A stretch of 64,000 nucleotides of DNA, taken from the NCBI GenBank assembly GCA_031002005.1, contig JARYHS010006964.1, forward strand, positions 4,712,001 through 4,776,000. The letters run 5' to 3'. Every line of letters starts with the position of its first letter. Position 1 is the first letter of the stretch. The position numbers and the translations under genes were made by a program. Positions 33,745 through 44,369 of the stretch are shown here, piece after piece. Source of the stretch: Vandiemenella viatica (lineage: Eukaryota; Arthropoda; Insecta; Orthoptera; Morabidae). A model generated the notes under the pieces. It saw nothing but the letters and a program-made list of their open reading frames with translations, had not been told where the DNA came from and did no database searches.

Positions 33745-34364
33745 AAGGGCTCGCCTCTTGGTACCACCATGCTTCCCGCATTTGCACATTTTCGGGTTAG
33801 TGTTGTCTAGGTGGCATGATTGATTTTTTGGTTAATTCAGCTTGCTTCTTTCTCAAAATGAAGAAGGTTTCACAAAAGGGGAAGGTGAGCATGGAGAGGA
33901 TTTTCCTACTGATTTGACTGACTTCGAGTGGGAGAGCGATTTCAGTACTGTCAGTTTGTGAATCATAGGAGTGTGGTCCCGAGGCGGGAAATTGTAATCA
34001 ATGTATCCTGTGTGATTTGTGAGGAGGAAAGTGACTGCATGGTGTTTCCTGAGGAAACTGGATGACTTTCTAATAATTTCCAAATTTGTCTTCATTTGTG
34101 TTTATTGTCATAACCTAGTTGTGTATACTCAAAGAGACTGGTGTGTTTTGGTGAGGTTTAACCTTGTGTTTGATGTTTTCTTCAATGTTATATTTGGTCT
34201 GATGGTTTTGTTCTAATGATGTACCCATTTGTAAATGAATTAGCCGAGTACCACCAGATTTTTTTTAGGGTTTGAAAAATTCTCAAATGTCAGTAAGGTT
34301 GAGTCTGGCGAAAGGATACGCGTTTGTCAACCGTACCTTGCGCCATGAAAGTCAACGAGGGGGG
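33745..34364 (+). other. Gypsy 3' noncoding region with polypurine tract
   Basis: No gene recognised. The last bases before the 3' LTR, 'gaggggggtg' (about 34357-34366), form a polypurine tract, the usual plus-strand primer of LTR retrotransposons. Small frames at 33853-34216 have no resemblance to known proteins. Confidence 0.6.
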
Positions 34365-34918
34365 TGTAACGATACCATCGAACTAATACAGATCGAGGGG
34401 AGTATCTGTGAGTGGGGATATCTTTGACGGAGTCTAAACAATATGGCGGCAGTCTACAGTACGCTGCAATACCGTGTGGACCTAATGGCGGGAGTTGCCG
34501 ACTGTTGAGGACAATACCGCGGGAACGATAATCTAAAAGTGTTTGTAACGGTGCAACTAACGTGTACTGTAATTTCAAGTATTATTCGGAGTGTTCAGTG
34601 TACGCGGACGAGGACAGTGCTCCCAACTTTCTAATTATGGTGATAGTGGCACCGCATACTATTTTCGCCTACTCGGTTCGAATCCTGCAAACTTTGGTGA
34701 TAGAAGTTCGATTACACGGGTCACTGTAACTGGTGGATACTTCGGCGGTGTATTTTCGTGTTTCTCCAGATAATAAAGTTGTGTGTTGAATGCAAACTTT
34801 TGTGATTTGTGTGGTAGTAATTCCTACTCATTTTAGTAGTATAGCTGCCACCACATGCTGCTTCAAGTGATTAGTTTTGTGAATAACTTTAATTCTTAGT
34901 ATTAGTTGTGGAATCCCC
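34365..34918 (+). repeat. Gypsy 3' LTR (first 189 bases match the 5' LTR)
   Basis: 34365-34553 matches 27692-27880. Beyond that the sequence goes on without a partner, includes AATAAA near 34772, and is followed at about 34921 by 'tggcgaccgg', which looks like a primer-binding site as found just after a 5' LTR. The LTR may therefore run to about 34918, with a scrap of leader after it to about 35025. The right border of the insertion is not fixed. Confidence 0.65.
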
Positions 34919-35025
34919 ACTGGCGACCGGACAAAATTGAACCTGTAGTAATAGGAACATTTAATCATGAACTTAAACATGCCGCATTGAATCGTTCCAC
35001 CAGGACTCAGAATTATCGCTAATAC

Positions 35026-35860
35026 GCCAGGTGCCTTGCATCTTTCCTTGTGTGTTCTAAAGGTTTTCTTTCATCTGTGGAAACAAAGACTAGATCAGGA
35101 TTGGTGTCAGATTGCCATCAAGCAGAATGGAATGTTTTCTTTTCTTTAGGATTGTAGCTGAGATACAGGTCTTGACTTTCGCACCACACAGGAAGTTTCT
35201 CTCCATTTTCATTAGAATTTGGGTAACCCCAGGATGTATGTTGGCTGTTAAAGTCTCTTACATATATGCAAGGTTTCGGTAGTGAGGGCAGTTGGAAAGA
35301 GGTGGTTAGTAAACTGATGCAACAGTTAAATTGTTGAGTTTGGCAGTAATTATTTCCATTTCACTGACTTTTTGACAGCTCACTTCCGAGATGTTGCAAA
35401 TGTTACTTTTGGCATAGGTTCGCTATCATTCTGTACCCTGGAATCTTGGCCCCACTTTCCAAATCTTTTTCAGTCATGTGAGTTTCTTGAACTGTTAAGA
35501 TGTTGATTTTGAGGTCCGTAGCTAGTTTACTAAGGATTCACATTTAGCAGTTGTTAATCCTTCTGCATTTATTTGACGAATCTGAGTGCTGGTTCCAAAC
35601 ATTCTGGTCAGTTGACTCTGACAAGTGCCATTGTTCAATTTCATCTTCTGATGTTGCTTTTTGGGACCACGAGAGATACGGGATCTAGTTAGGTCGCCTG
35701 TTGTGTAGATTATCAGCAGTCCATTGTCCAGGGTACACCACAAGAAGGTAATCGGGTTACAAAACTTTGGTCTGACCATTGCTTGAATATGGTGGTATAG
35801 AATGGCACCCTTTTGGGTATCAAAAAGAGGAGCTACCATTGTTGCCGGGAGGAGGGTGCA
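35026..35860 (-). pseudogene. LINE family C, endonuclease half
   Basis: Read on the minus strand: 'QINAEGLTTAKCESLVN', 'INILTVQETHMTEKDL' (the catalytic Glu motif QET), 'GAKIPGYRMIA', then 'ASVY.PP' and weak remains of the middle, ending 'RCKAPGV' at about 35020. The rest of the endonuclease ('SQHRLISV') is at 27600-27683, across the Gypsy insertion. It has stops and shifts. Confidence 0.82.
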
Positions 35861-35964
35861 CTTGCACCCTTCTGCAATGGATATTTATTGTTTCAATAAT
35901 AACTTACGGCATCTAGGATATTGTCCATATATTTTTTCAACACCTTGTCAATAAATTCAGTGTC

Positions 35965-36240
35965 CTACTCCACAATTTTCCCATGAACACTGAGTAAGCA
36001 CAGGCCGTTTAGCCTCACGTTTCCCATCATTGACCGGTTCAACATCTTTACGCGATTATATGTACTAAACGATTGTTCAGTGCTACGTGTTATCGTTGGA
36101 ATAGTTAGGCCAATCTTGATTTTATCACATACCGCTGGGTAAAATGGGGTGGCCTGAGCAATCAAATCTGTGTATTCAATAAGGGATTCATTTAAGGCGA
36201 TATCACTCACTTCATCTGTCTTGAACATCTCGTTCCACAT
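35965..36240 (-). pseudogene. hAT transposase C-terminal fragment
   Basis: Minus frame of 91 residues: 'ATPFYPAVCDKIKIGLTIP', 'STEQSFSTYNRVKMLNRSMM' and 'RLNGLCLLSVH'. This is the hAT dimerisation region (usual pattern P-x-x-S/T-x-x-ER-x-FS ... RS-x-M-x-x-x-RL). The rest of the transposase is not found next to it. No terminal repeats identified. Confidence 0.88.
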
Positions 36241-36811
36241 GGTAAGCTCGGCAGTAAAATTCTGTAGAAAACATTAATAAAGATTGTGTGTTTCTTGCCA
36301 TAGCTAAAAATGAAGGATTCTCCAAATTTCTGGGTATAGCTGTAAAAACAATTTTTTTTTTTTTATTTGTAGAAGAAAATCATATTCTTATAGAACGAAT
36401 GGTGGAGTCTAAATATGGGATGAAGAAAGATACTCTGAAGAATTTTTCTGTATTTTCAGAGGGTTGATTTGATCTGTTGGTGTGTCTTGTCTTGTTTAAA
36501 TCCAACATCCAATTCTTCACAAATTTTTTGATTTTTCTTGAAAATAATTCCATCGTGGCATCATAACGGCAATGATTTATTTATGTGATCATTTATTGTT
36601 TTTCTATTCATATTTTCTTGTTGTAATTGGTTTCACACGAGTTTTGGAATAGGCAGCAATCACAAAAAATGTAACAATGTATGTTTGGGCCAGGCCCCTC
36701 CCATCGCGTGCAACAAGCAATCAGAAATCTTGGTGAATTGAAGAAGGCTAGCAGCGCCATATTCGGGGCTAGTGATGGCAAGAACCTAGAAATCCTCGTA
36801 CAGTCATTTTT

Positions 36812-37049
36812 TTAATTTTTTTTATCTGCTTAACGCCTCTCTAACAGCGAGGTCTTTAGTGACAGGAAAGGATGGGGGGCAAGGAATGGGAAGGAATTCG
36901 GCCATGGCCTTTTGAAGGAAGCATCCCGGCATTTGCCTGGAGTGATTTGGGAAACCATGGAAAACCCAAATCTGGATGCCCGGACGGGGATTCGAACCAC
37001 CGTCCTCCCGAATGCGAGGCCAGAACGCCAGCCGTTACACCACCACGAT
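36812..37049 (-). mobile_element. tRNA-headed SINE, minus orientation
   Basis: T-run at the left (tail), the same body as the SINE at 32089-32341, B-box complement 'ggattcgaacc' near 36990 and the head to 'gttacaccaccacg' at 37049. Near full length. The sequence left of the T-run ('acagtcattttttt') resembles that left of the SINE at 5846 ('acagtcattatttt'), so it may be part of the tail of this subfamily. Confidence 0.9.
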
Positions 37050-37540
37050 GATATAGGTAACACTCCGGTGGCAATTTTTCTCTCTCTCTCTATCTATATA
37101 TATATATAAAACTATTGCCTTAAAGCTTTTTCCTGCTCAATGTTATTATATATATATATATATATGGAAAGATAGATGAAATACACCCAACACTCACCAA
37201 AGTTGAAGGGAGGAGGGCAGCAGCAACACAAAACACCAAAACAAAGAAATACAATATTTCGGGCAAAACCCTTCAAGTCAACAGATGTAAGTGGCTGGGC
37301 TTATAACCGCGAGTATAAATCATAAGAAAGATTAAAATGGTTGAAAAAATAATAGTAATAAAAAATAAAAATATATGAATCTATTGTGCTGACAAGTGAT
37401 GGGTGTATAGGGTGAGGATGGAAGATATTAATGGAAATTAAGGCCTGGGGGATGTCTAGTCCGCAGGATATGTTGATAAGCTAATTCCCACCTGTGGTGA
37501 TCAGATTGGGAGGTAGTTTCTAGTGATGGGGTGCATATAT
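37050..37540. other. Unassigned stretch with TA runs
   Basis: Contains (TA)n at 37096-37110 and 37143-37164 and again near 37537-37548. On the minus strand at about 37244-37275 it has 'gccc-gaaatattgtatttc', which resembles 'gtc-gaaatattgtgtttc' in the fold-back insert at 52531-52783. No coding sequence recognised. Confidence 0.45.
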
Positions 37541-37544
37541 ATAT

Positions 37545-37750
37545 ATATTCAAATTTTCTTTTGTAATTGGAATGTTAAATTCCTCTCCCATTTAATTTTT
37601 CAATTTATAAACTTTAATTTTAAATTCCTTAAGCGTTTTTGGTAAACTATTCATCATTACACTTGGTAATTTGTACCAATCCCTCACACCAATTACTTTG
37701 GATGTTGTGGGAAATGAAAATAACAAAAAGAAAGGATTTGTCAGAGTTAG
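37545..37750 (-). pseudogene. LINE family A, extreme C-terminal fragment
   Basis: Minus frame ends 'WYKLPSVMMNSLPKTLKEF', like 'NWNKLPSEMNNLPVHKF' at 4960-5486 and the 'YKTLKEFKVKI' end at about 10150. The plus-strand family B frame that starts at 37671 begins inside this fragment, so the first 25-30 residues of that frame are antisense read-through. Confidence 0.6.
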
Positions 37751-37759
37751 GCCATTAAA

Positions 37760-39930
37760 GAACAATTCAATAAAAACATTAAATGATGAACTTCTCAATG
37801 AGGACTGGAGCACTGTTTATAAATTAAAAGGGGTAAATAATAAATTCAATTACTTTCACCAAAGGTTTTTGGAAATTTACGAAAGGTGTCTCCCTACAAA
37901 ACTAGCTCCAATTGGTCAAAAACGAGTAAACAAAAATTGGGTTACAGTTGGTATTAAAACATCTTGCAGACATAAAAGGGAATTATATGTAAAAGTTAGG
38001 AATACTGATAATAGGCTTCTCAAACAACATTACAAAACATACTGTAGAATTTTAACCAAAGTAATAAAAGAATCTAAACGTTTGGCCATAAATGATGAGG
38101 TTAGTAGTCCAGATAATAAGATAAAAAGTGTTTGGAACATTATTAAAAGGGAAACAACTGTATCATCCCCTGAACACAAACCTATATCTATAAGCATTAA
38201 TGATAAACTTGTAAATGACCCCTCTTATGTAGGAAGTGCTTTCAATAACTACTTCTTAACAGTTGCTGAAAAAATAAAAGGAAAATATAATGGGAATATG
38301 GATGCTATAGCAATACTTAAATCCTTGTCACCAAAAAAAGCACCTATGTCTCTATTTCCCACCAGTCAAAATGAAATTGAAAAAATTATTAAATCCCTCA
38401 AAAATAAAAAGTCATTTGGTTATGATGAGGTTTCAACCCATGTAGTGAAACAATGTAACACCAGCATTAGTAGAGTTATTAGTCATATTTGTAATAGTTC
38501 TTTTGAAGAAGGTATCTTCTCTGACTCACTCAAGAAGTCAATAATCAAACCGCTTTATAAAAAGGGTGATACCTCAAAAATTGAGAATTACAGACCCATT
38601 TCACTTCTACCAGCATTTTCAAAAATCTTTGAAAAAGCAATGTACAGAAGGGTGTATGCACATCTACAAAAGAATGACCTACTCAGTAAAGTACAGTTTG
38701 GTTTTAGACAAGGCGTTTCAACAGATTCGGCAATTTTTGCTTTTGTAAACAACATACTGGAATCAATGCATAAAAAATTAAATTCCCTAGGTATATTCTG
38801 TGATCATGCTAAGGCTTTTGACTGTGTTGATCATGAGATTCTACTAGGTAAATTAGACCACTATGGAGTTAGTGGTAAGCCAGGACTTTGGTTTAAATCT
38901 TACCTGGAAAATAGAAAGCAATGTGTATCACTGAAAGATGCTAATACAGGAAATGTTATAAACTCAGAATGGGGTGTAGTTAAATGTGGTGTGCCTCAGG
39001 GCTCAATTCTTGGCCCTCTGCTGTTCTTAATCTATATAAATGATCTCCCACATATACTAGGTGATAATGAACACATGGTGCTCTTTGCAGATGATACCAG
39101 CATATCGTTGAAAGACCCATCAGCACAAAACCTCGAAAACACAGCAAATGATGCTATAAAGAAAATTAACAGGTGGTTTAGTGCCAACAAACTAATACTT
39201 AATGTAGAAAAGACACAGTTACTTCAGTTTGTTACAAAAAATAAAACAAAGGACAGCTATAATGTGATATCAGAAGGAAAAGCAATCAATGAAAGCAGTT
39301 TCACAAAATTCCTGGGTATATATATACATAACAATTGAACTGGAAACAACATATTCAACAACTTCTTAAAAAACTGAATTCTGCAAAATTTCATTGAGGG
39401 TAATATCTAGAATAGCTAATATAGAAACCAGAAAGTTAGTATATTTTGCATATTTTCATTCCCTGCTCACTTATGGCATCTCATTCTGGGGAAACTCGTC
39501 ACAAGCACAGAGGGTATTTAAATTGCAAAAACATGTTATAAGAACTATTTTTGGAGCAAGCCCACAGACGTCGTGCAGAAATCTATTTAAAAACCTGGGT
39601 GTTCTAACAATGCCAGCACAATATGTATACTCTGTACTATCATTTGTAGTGGAAAATCCTGAACACTTCAATCTTAATGCTGACATACATAGCCATAATA
39701 CTAGGAATAAATATAATATTCACAAGGATTACAAATCACTGTCAATTGTACAGAAAGGGTTAACATTTACTGGAGCTTCCTTATTCAATGTCTTACCAAC
39801 AGAAATTAAATGTTATCTACAAAAACCCAACTACTTTAATTCCAAACTGAAAGAGTTTCTGCTTCAGAATCAATTTTACTCTGTAAAAGAATTTTCTTCT
39901 TGGAATTTGGTAACTAAGAATGACTGATAA
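37760..39930 (+). pseudogene. LINE family B polymerase, longest copy
   Basis: One frame runs 37671-39338 (555 residues; genuine LINE sequence from about 37760), then a shift near 39340-39394, then 39394-39927 (177 residues). Visible in order: pre-polymerase helices ('HYKTYCRILTKVIKESKRL'), 'ENYRPISLLPAFSKIFEKAM', 'QFGFRQGVSTDSAIFAF', 'FDCVDHEILLGKL', 'CGVPQGSILGPLLFLIYIND', the catalytic 'LFADDTSISL', and a C-terminal 'YFAYFHSLLTYGISFWG'. The usual 'DLSKAFD' reads 'DHAKAFD', keeping the Asp of 'AFD'. No endonuclease is attached, so it is 5'-truncated. Jockey-superfamily (CR1/L2/Daphne-like) by pattern. Only one clear shift makes it the freshest LINE here. Confidence 0.9.
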
Positions 39931-40379
39931 AATAGTATATATGGTGTATGGAAGGGAAAGGTGACAAAGTTGTCCACAATTACTAAAATGATATATGGTT
40001 TTTCTTTCTGTTGAAATTTTTGACAAATGAAGTAATTACACGGTTTACAAAACTTCACTCACATATATTAACTAACATGGGATAGCATGCACTTAACAAC
40101 TGCTGTAAAAAATTATGATACTAACAGGTTTTTAAGTAATTGACTGCTTATGATTTGTGGTAACTGGTTGGTAAGAAAATAACTGGTTGTTAGATGCTGG
40201 TAACAAGTTTATACACTGTTCCACATAATAAGTATTAACTAACTCGGGATTGTATTTGTAGATTACAGGAAATATTGGTTATACTAATGGGTCATAACTA
40301 ACTTCTTGTCAATATATAATATTATCAATTATATAGTAATATTGACATTACTAATAAGTGTATGTACTGTTCCACATCC

Positions 40380-40710
40380 CCGAGATTATTCTCACATGGG
40401 ATCAAAGTGAACATATCTATCACCCTTACCAACAAAAGATAATTTTCCCACTCCCTTATGCATGAAATCAAGCGCAAGCTTGTGGTCATGGTCGCCTTTC
40501 CCCTTCCATGCACTATTCGTAATTCTTTGACCGATAACCCTCCAAGCCTCATCACCAACATACATTCCCAGCACTCTCTTCATCCTCCTTCATCCTCCAA
40601 TGAGTCCCAATTCAGCTCCTTTATCATATCAGTCGTGTGATAATTTTCACAAACAAATCCTTCCAACTCCCATATTTGATAACCAAAATGTGGGCGTCTG
40701 TAAGCTACCT
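40380..40710 (-). pseudogene. LINE family A, C-terminal fragment
   Basis: Minus frames share 'YVGDEAWRVIGQRITNSAW', 'DHDHKLALDFMHKG' and 'LSFVGKGDRYVHFDPM' with decayed sequence at 10210-10400. No polymerase core here. Confidence 0.65.
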
Positions 40711-41258
40711 TAGAAGTTTGTAAATTTTCTTAACAAGTTTTTTTACAGTATAGAAGGCATAGGTGAACCACCGCAGCCTTAGTGCCACCTACGCAACTAA
40801 GTCAAGTAATAAAGTAAACTAAACAGTTAATTCAGGTAGAAAATCAAGTTTTAAATAATAAATTCAAGTTCTAAACCTATCTACATAGCTGAAACAGGAT
40901 ACAACATAACATCAACAGATGCAATATTTGGTTACGATATAATTTTTGTTAAAATCAATATTTTTATTCACTTTGAGATATTCAGGTAAATAAACAGTCA
41001 AGAGAAGGTAAATTTGGTAGCAAGGAAGTCATACTAAAAGGTTTAAAGATGTTAAAAGCTAAAATGCCGGTATAGAAATTTATTACATAAATATACACTC
41101 TAAAATTCGAGAAATCAGATGTTGGAAAAGACATAGAAAGTCAACCTGTAATAACCAGTAACAAAAAAGGAACTTAATTTTTTCTTACACCACATACTAA
41201 AATTCTGGAAAGCTCAGTAAAATTTAAAGGCTGTTTGTTTAAAATATATATATATATA
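40711..41258. other. A/T-rich stretch before mariner
   Basis: No gene recognised; ends in a (TA)n run (41246-41260) that supplied the mariner target TA. Confidence 0.5.
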
Positions 41259-41260
41259 TA

Positions 41261-42558
41261 CGAGGGGGGATCAAATATAAACGGGATTTTATTTTTTATT
41301 TAAATTCATTTATTGAAAAACACAAGGTAATTAAAATTTATTTTTTCACGTGGTTTCCTGCTTTGGAAATACATTTTTCCCAGCGTATGGGCAGCTTTTT
41401 GATGCCCTCATCATAAAAAGAACAAGGTCGCGTCACCAGCCAGTTGCGCACGAAGTCTTCCACACTCTCGTCATCTTCGAATCGTTGCCCTCCTAGAGCT
41501 TCTTTAAGAGGTCCAAACAAATGGAAATCGCAGGGCGATAAGTCCGGACTGTAATGAGGGTGATCAAGTGTAGTCCAGTGCATTTCCTGTAGTTTAGAGA
41601 CAGTTAGAGATGCAGTATGGGGTCGCGCATTGTCGTGGAGGAGAATGACCTGTCGAATCGGTTGGTCTCTTCTTTTGCGGCGATATGCAACTCTCGCCTT
41701 GTTCAACAACTCGCAGTAGTAAGCAGCATTGATTGTGCGTCGCTCATACAAAAAATCAATCAGTAAAATGCCTCGCCAATCGATAAAAACGGTTAAAGAA
41801 CCTTGCCAGCTGACAGTCGAGTCTTGGCTTTCACTGGTGCTGCCTCCCCTTTCCTCCGCCACTCCTTACTGGCTTCTTTGGATTCAGGAGTGTAGTGGTG
41901 AACCCATATTTCATCGCAGGTGACAATCCGACTCAAAAATGCATCACCTCCTTCCGCAAACCTTGCTGTAAGCCTCTGACAGACTTCCAAACGTCTCAGC
42001 TTCAGATTTTCGGCCAAAAGCCGAGGGACCCATCTGGAACACACTTTACGGAACTGTAAGTGTTTTGTGATGATTGCTTGACAGCTCCCATAACTGATTC
42101 CGACTTGTTCTGCAATTTCTGACACTCTCGCCCGTCGATCGATGTCAATAATGTCTTTAACCACACGAATGTTTTCGTCTGTAACGCTGGTCCGGGGACG
42201 GCGATCGTGTTGCTGATTTTCCACACGTTCTCGTCCTTCCTTGAACTTTTTATGCCAGAAAAACACACGCGTCCTTGACAGTGTTTGATCACCGAACTGT
42301 GCAGTTAATCTCTGGCAAATTTCCGCCGCTGTAACTCCTTCAAGAGCAAGAAATTTTATAATAATGCGTTGCGCAGTGGAGGGGTGCACCTGTTGCTCCG
42401 ACATCGTGAGCATTACTGACTAAACGGCGGGAAATATCTAACAGCACGCTCTCCCCACTCCTAATGGTCCCGCCTAAGCATAGCAGAAGTGCGGGGCCAG
42501 TACTGCCAATTGTTGATGTTCAGGAACAACAATCCCGTTTATATTTGATCCCCCCTCG
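41261..42558 (-). mobile_element. mariner element, near intact (1298 bases)
   Basis: Flanked by TA on both sides (41259-41260, 42559-42560). Terminal inverted repeats start 'cgaggggggatcaaatataa' at both ends and look identical over at least 26 bases. Size and single transposase gene are as in classical mariner elements. The near-perfect ends and single coding break suggest it is the youngest DNA transposon here. Confidence 0.96.
41338..42413 (-). pseudogene. mariner transposase with one frameshift
   Basis: Minus frame 42413-41793 gives the paired helix-turn-helix part ('IIIKFLALEGVTAAEICQRL', 'VSEIAEQVGISYGSCQAII') and the first catalytic Asp in 'VTCDEIWVHHY'. Frame 41862-41338 gives 'DWRGILLIDFL', the second Asp in 'LLHDNARPHTA' and the third in 'YSPDLSPCDFHLFG', with 34 residues between the last two, i.e. 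D34D as in mariner. The two frames must be joined by one shift near 41800-41820. All three catalytic Asp residues are present. Start context at ATG 42413 or at 'MSEQQ' nine bases later. Confidence 0.93.
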
Positions 42559-42560
42559 TA

Positions 42561-43690
42561 TATGGTAAAGTCAGACACATGTTACAAAGAAAAATTAATA
42601 ATTCGAGTAATACACATAAATTCAAGAGGGTAAAACATCTTCAGAATATTCTATAATTTATTTGAAACAAGGTTTAGGAAGTATTTATATAAAATGTGTA
42701 GTATTTTTGGTCAAAATGAAACAAACTAGCAATATTTTTAATATGTCTGACTTCCTGATTGCATCAGACAGCTAGAAGTAGCAGTTTCTTTAAAAATTAA
42801 TAATAAATCAGAGAAAACAGCTAGAGACTTTAAAAGAGCACTGTAGGTATTTGAGAACACATAGAATCGTTTAAAATATGTCTCAAAGTTGTCATGAAAT
42901 TATTAGTGGGGCGATTACATCAAAATTCACTTTTTACCTAGAAGAGTAAATAGGTCGTGTTTAGCATCAAACGAAAGAGAATTCAACTAGAAGCTGTAAA
43001 ACTATAAAAGTTATTAACAAATTTCAGAATCACACAAAATGATTTTTTATGGTGAAACGGTTATAGATACAGAAAATTTGATAAAGATCAAAACTTCTAG
43101 TTACCACACATTATAGCTACCGTTAAAGTTTTAGAACGATAGAAGAAGTGTGAGCCAAGAAATGAACTATTTTGCGGGTCAGAACATGACGACACAGTTT
43201 TTAGGCCAGTTAACCTTTGATAGTGGATTGATCTTTGGAGAAGACAGTGGTTCTATATATACGGATAGCGAGCACTTCTGTCTTTTTTTTGCCTGGTGAC
43301 CATCAGAGCGGTAATGTTGTAGGGCTCCGTAGTGCTTTGCGCTTGAGAGCAGGTAGTGTAGTGTAGCTAGACATGTGCGAAGGATGGTCATATTAGAATT
43401 TCAGTAGAACAGATTCGGTTTAGTACTATATGACTTTGAAATTAACACAACGGGGTTTGGGCTGGTCTTATTGTTTTTCACTACTTGCAATCTAAAAACT
43501 CTGTGAAGATTTTCCGATAGCCATCGATTGTTTTGGACTTGTACTATTTTTCTGAGAATATAGTGAACTTTGAATTTGAACTACTAGCAGTGACTTTCAC
43601 TACCGAGTGAACCTTACCTTTCATAACTAGGGGTCTAATCAAGCTAGGTGGAAGTCAATAGAATTTTAAAGCAATCGATAATCCCATAGG
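42561..43690. other. Unassigned A/T-rich stretch
   Basis: No gene, RNA or repeat recognised. The minus frame at 43391-43179 has no resemblance I know. Confidence 0.5.
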
Positions 43691-43739
43691 CACATGATCA
43701 ACACAGTGTGATCCCCTACATGGGACCAAAGTTAATGAC

Positions 43740-44368
43740 GAAGTGTTTATTCCAACCTCGGTAAACATTTTACATTACATCCCAAACTACAGCACCATAT
43801 TCAACCAATGGTCTGACGAGAGTTTTGTAACCCAACTCCATAGCTTCTGTGGTACATCCTCTCATCACCCTCTCTAGTAAATGAAGGTTTTTGGAACCTT
43901 TTCCCACCACCTGCTCAATTGAGTTTGTTATCAAACTTTATGCCAAGATATTTACACTTCAAGCTTTCAACAAGCAATTCTGACCCCACCCTATAATCAT
44001 AATTAACCTTTAGTTATTTATCTGTGTACCTAATAGCCGACTCTACTTAGCATTTATCTTCATTCCATGCTGACTTATCCATTTAGATATTCTATCCAGG
44101 TCACCCTACAGCTGGTCAGTCTTAACCTGTTTTGATCCTATTGCATACCATTATTTCAGCTGCAAATTACCTAGATTCTGACCGTAAGCCATCAACGCAG
44201 TCATTCATTAGAATAATGAACAACAACGGTCCCAATAAACTACCTTGTGGGACTCCATATTTACTTCCACCTCTTTTGATAATGCCTTTCCTACACTTTG
44301 CTTTCTGACTTTTAAGAATTCCTCTACCCAGCAAGTACCTTTTCATCCAATCCAATAGATTTCAGTTT
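43740..44368 (-). pseudogene. LINE family A polymerase (left part of a split copy)
   Basis: Minus strand: 'NKLKSIGLDEKVLAG', then 'WMKRYLLGRGILKSQKAKC' and 'YGVPQGSLLGPLLFIILMND'. Further downstream are segments matching 10560-10900. It is cut at about 44368, where a plus-strand RTE-like LINE begins. The immediately preceding part of the polymerase ('ALDLSKAFDRVSHKML') is found at 56757-56830. Confidence 0.82.
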
Positions 44369-44369
44369 A

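Noticed and set aside
33853..34216. Envelope-like gene downstream of the Gypsy polymerase
   Set aside because: The frames are short and lack signal peptide plus membrane-anchor order; nothing supports an envelope.
37671..37759. First 25-30 residues of the 555-residue LINE frame as genuine N-terminus
   Set aside because: This part is antisense to a family A C-terminal fragment; family B similarity starts only at about 37760.
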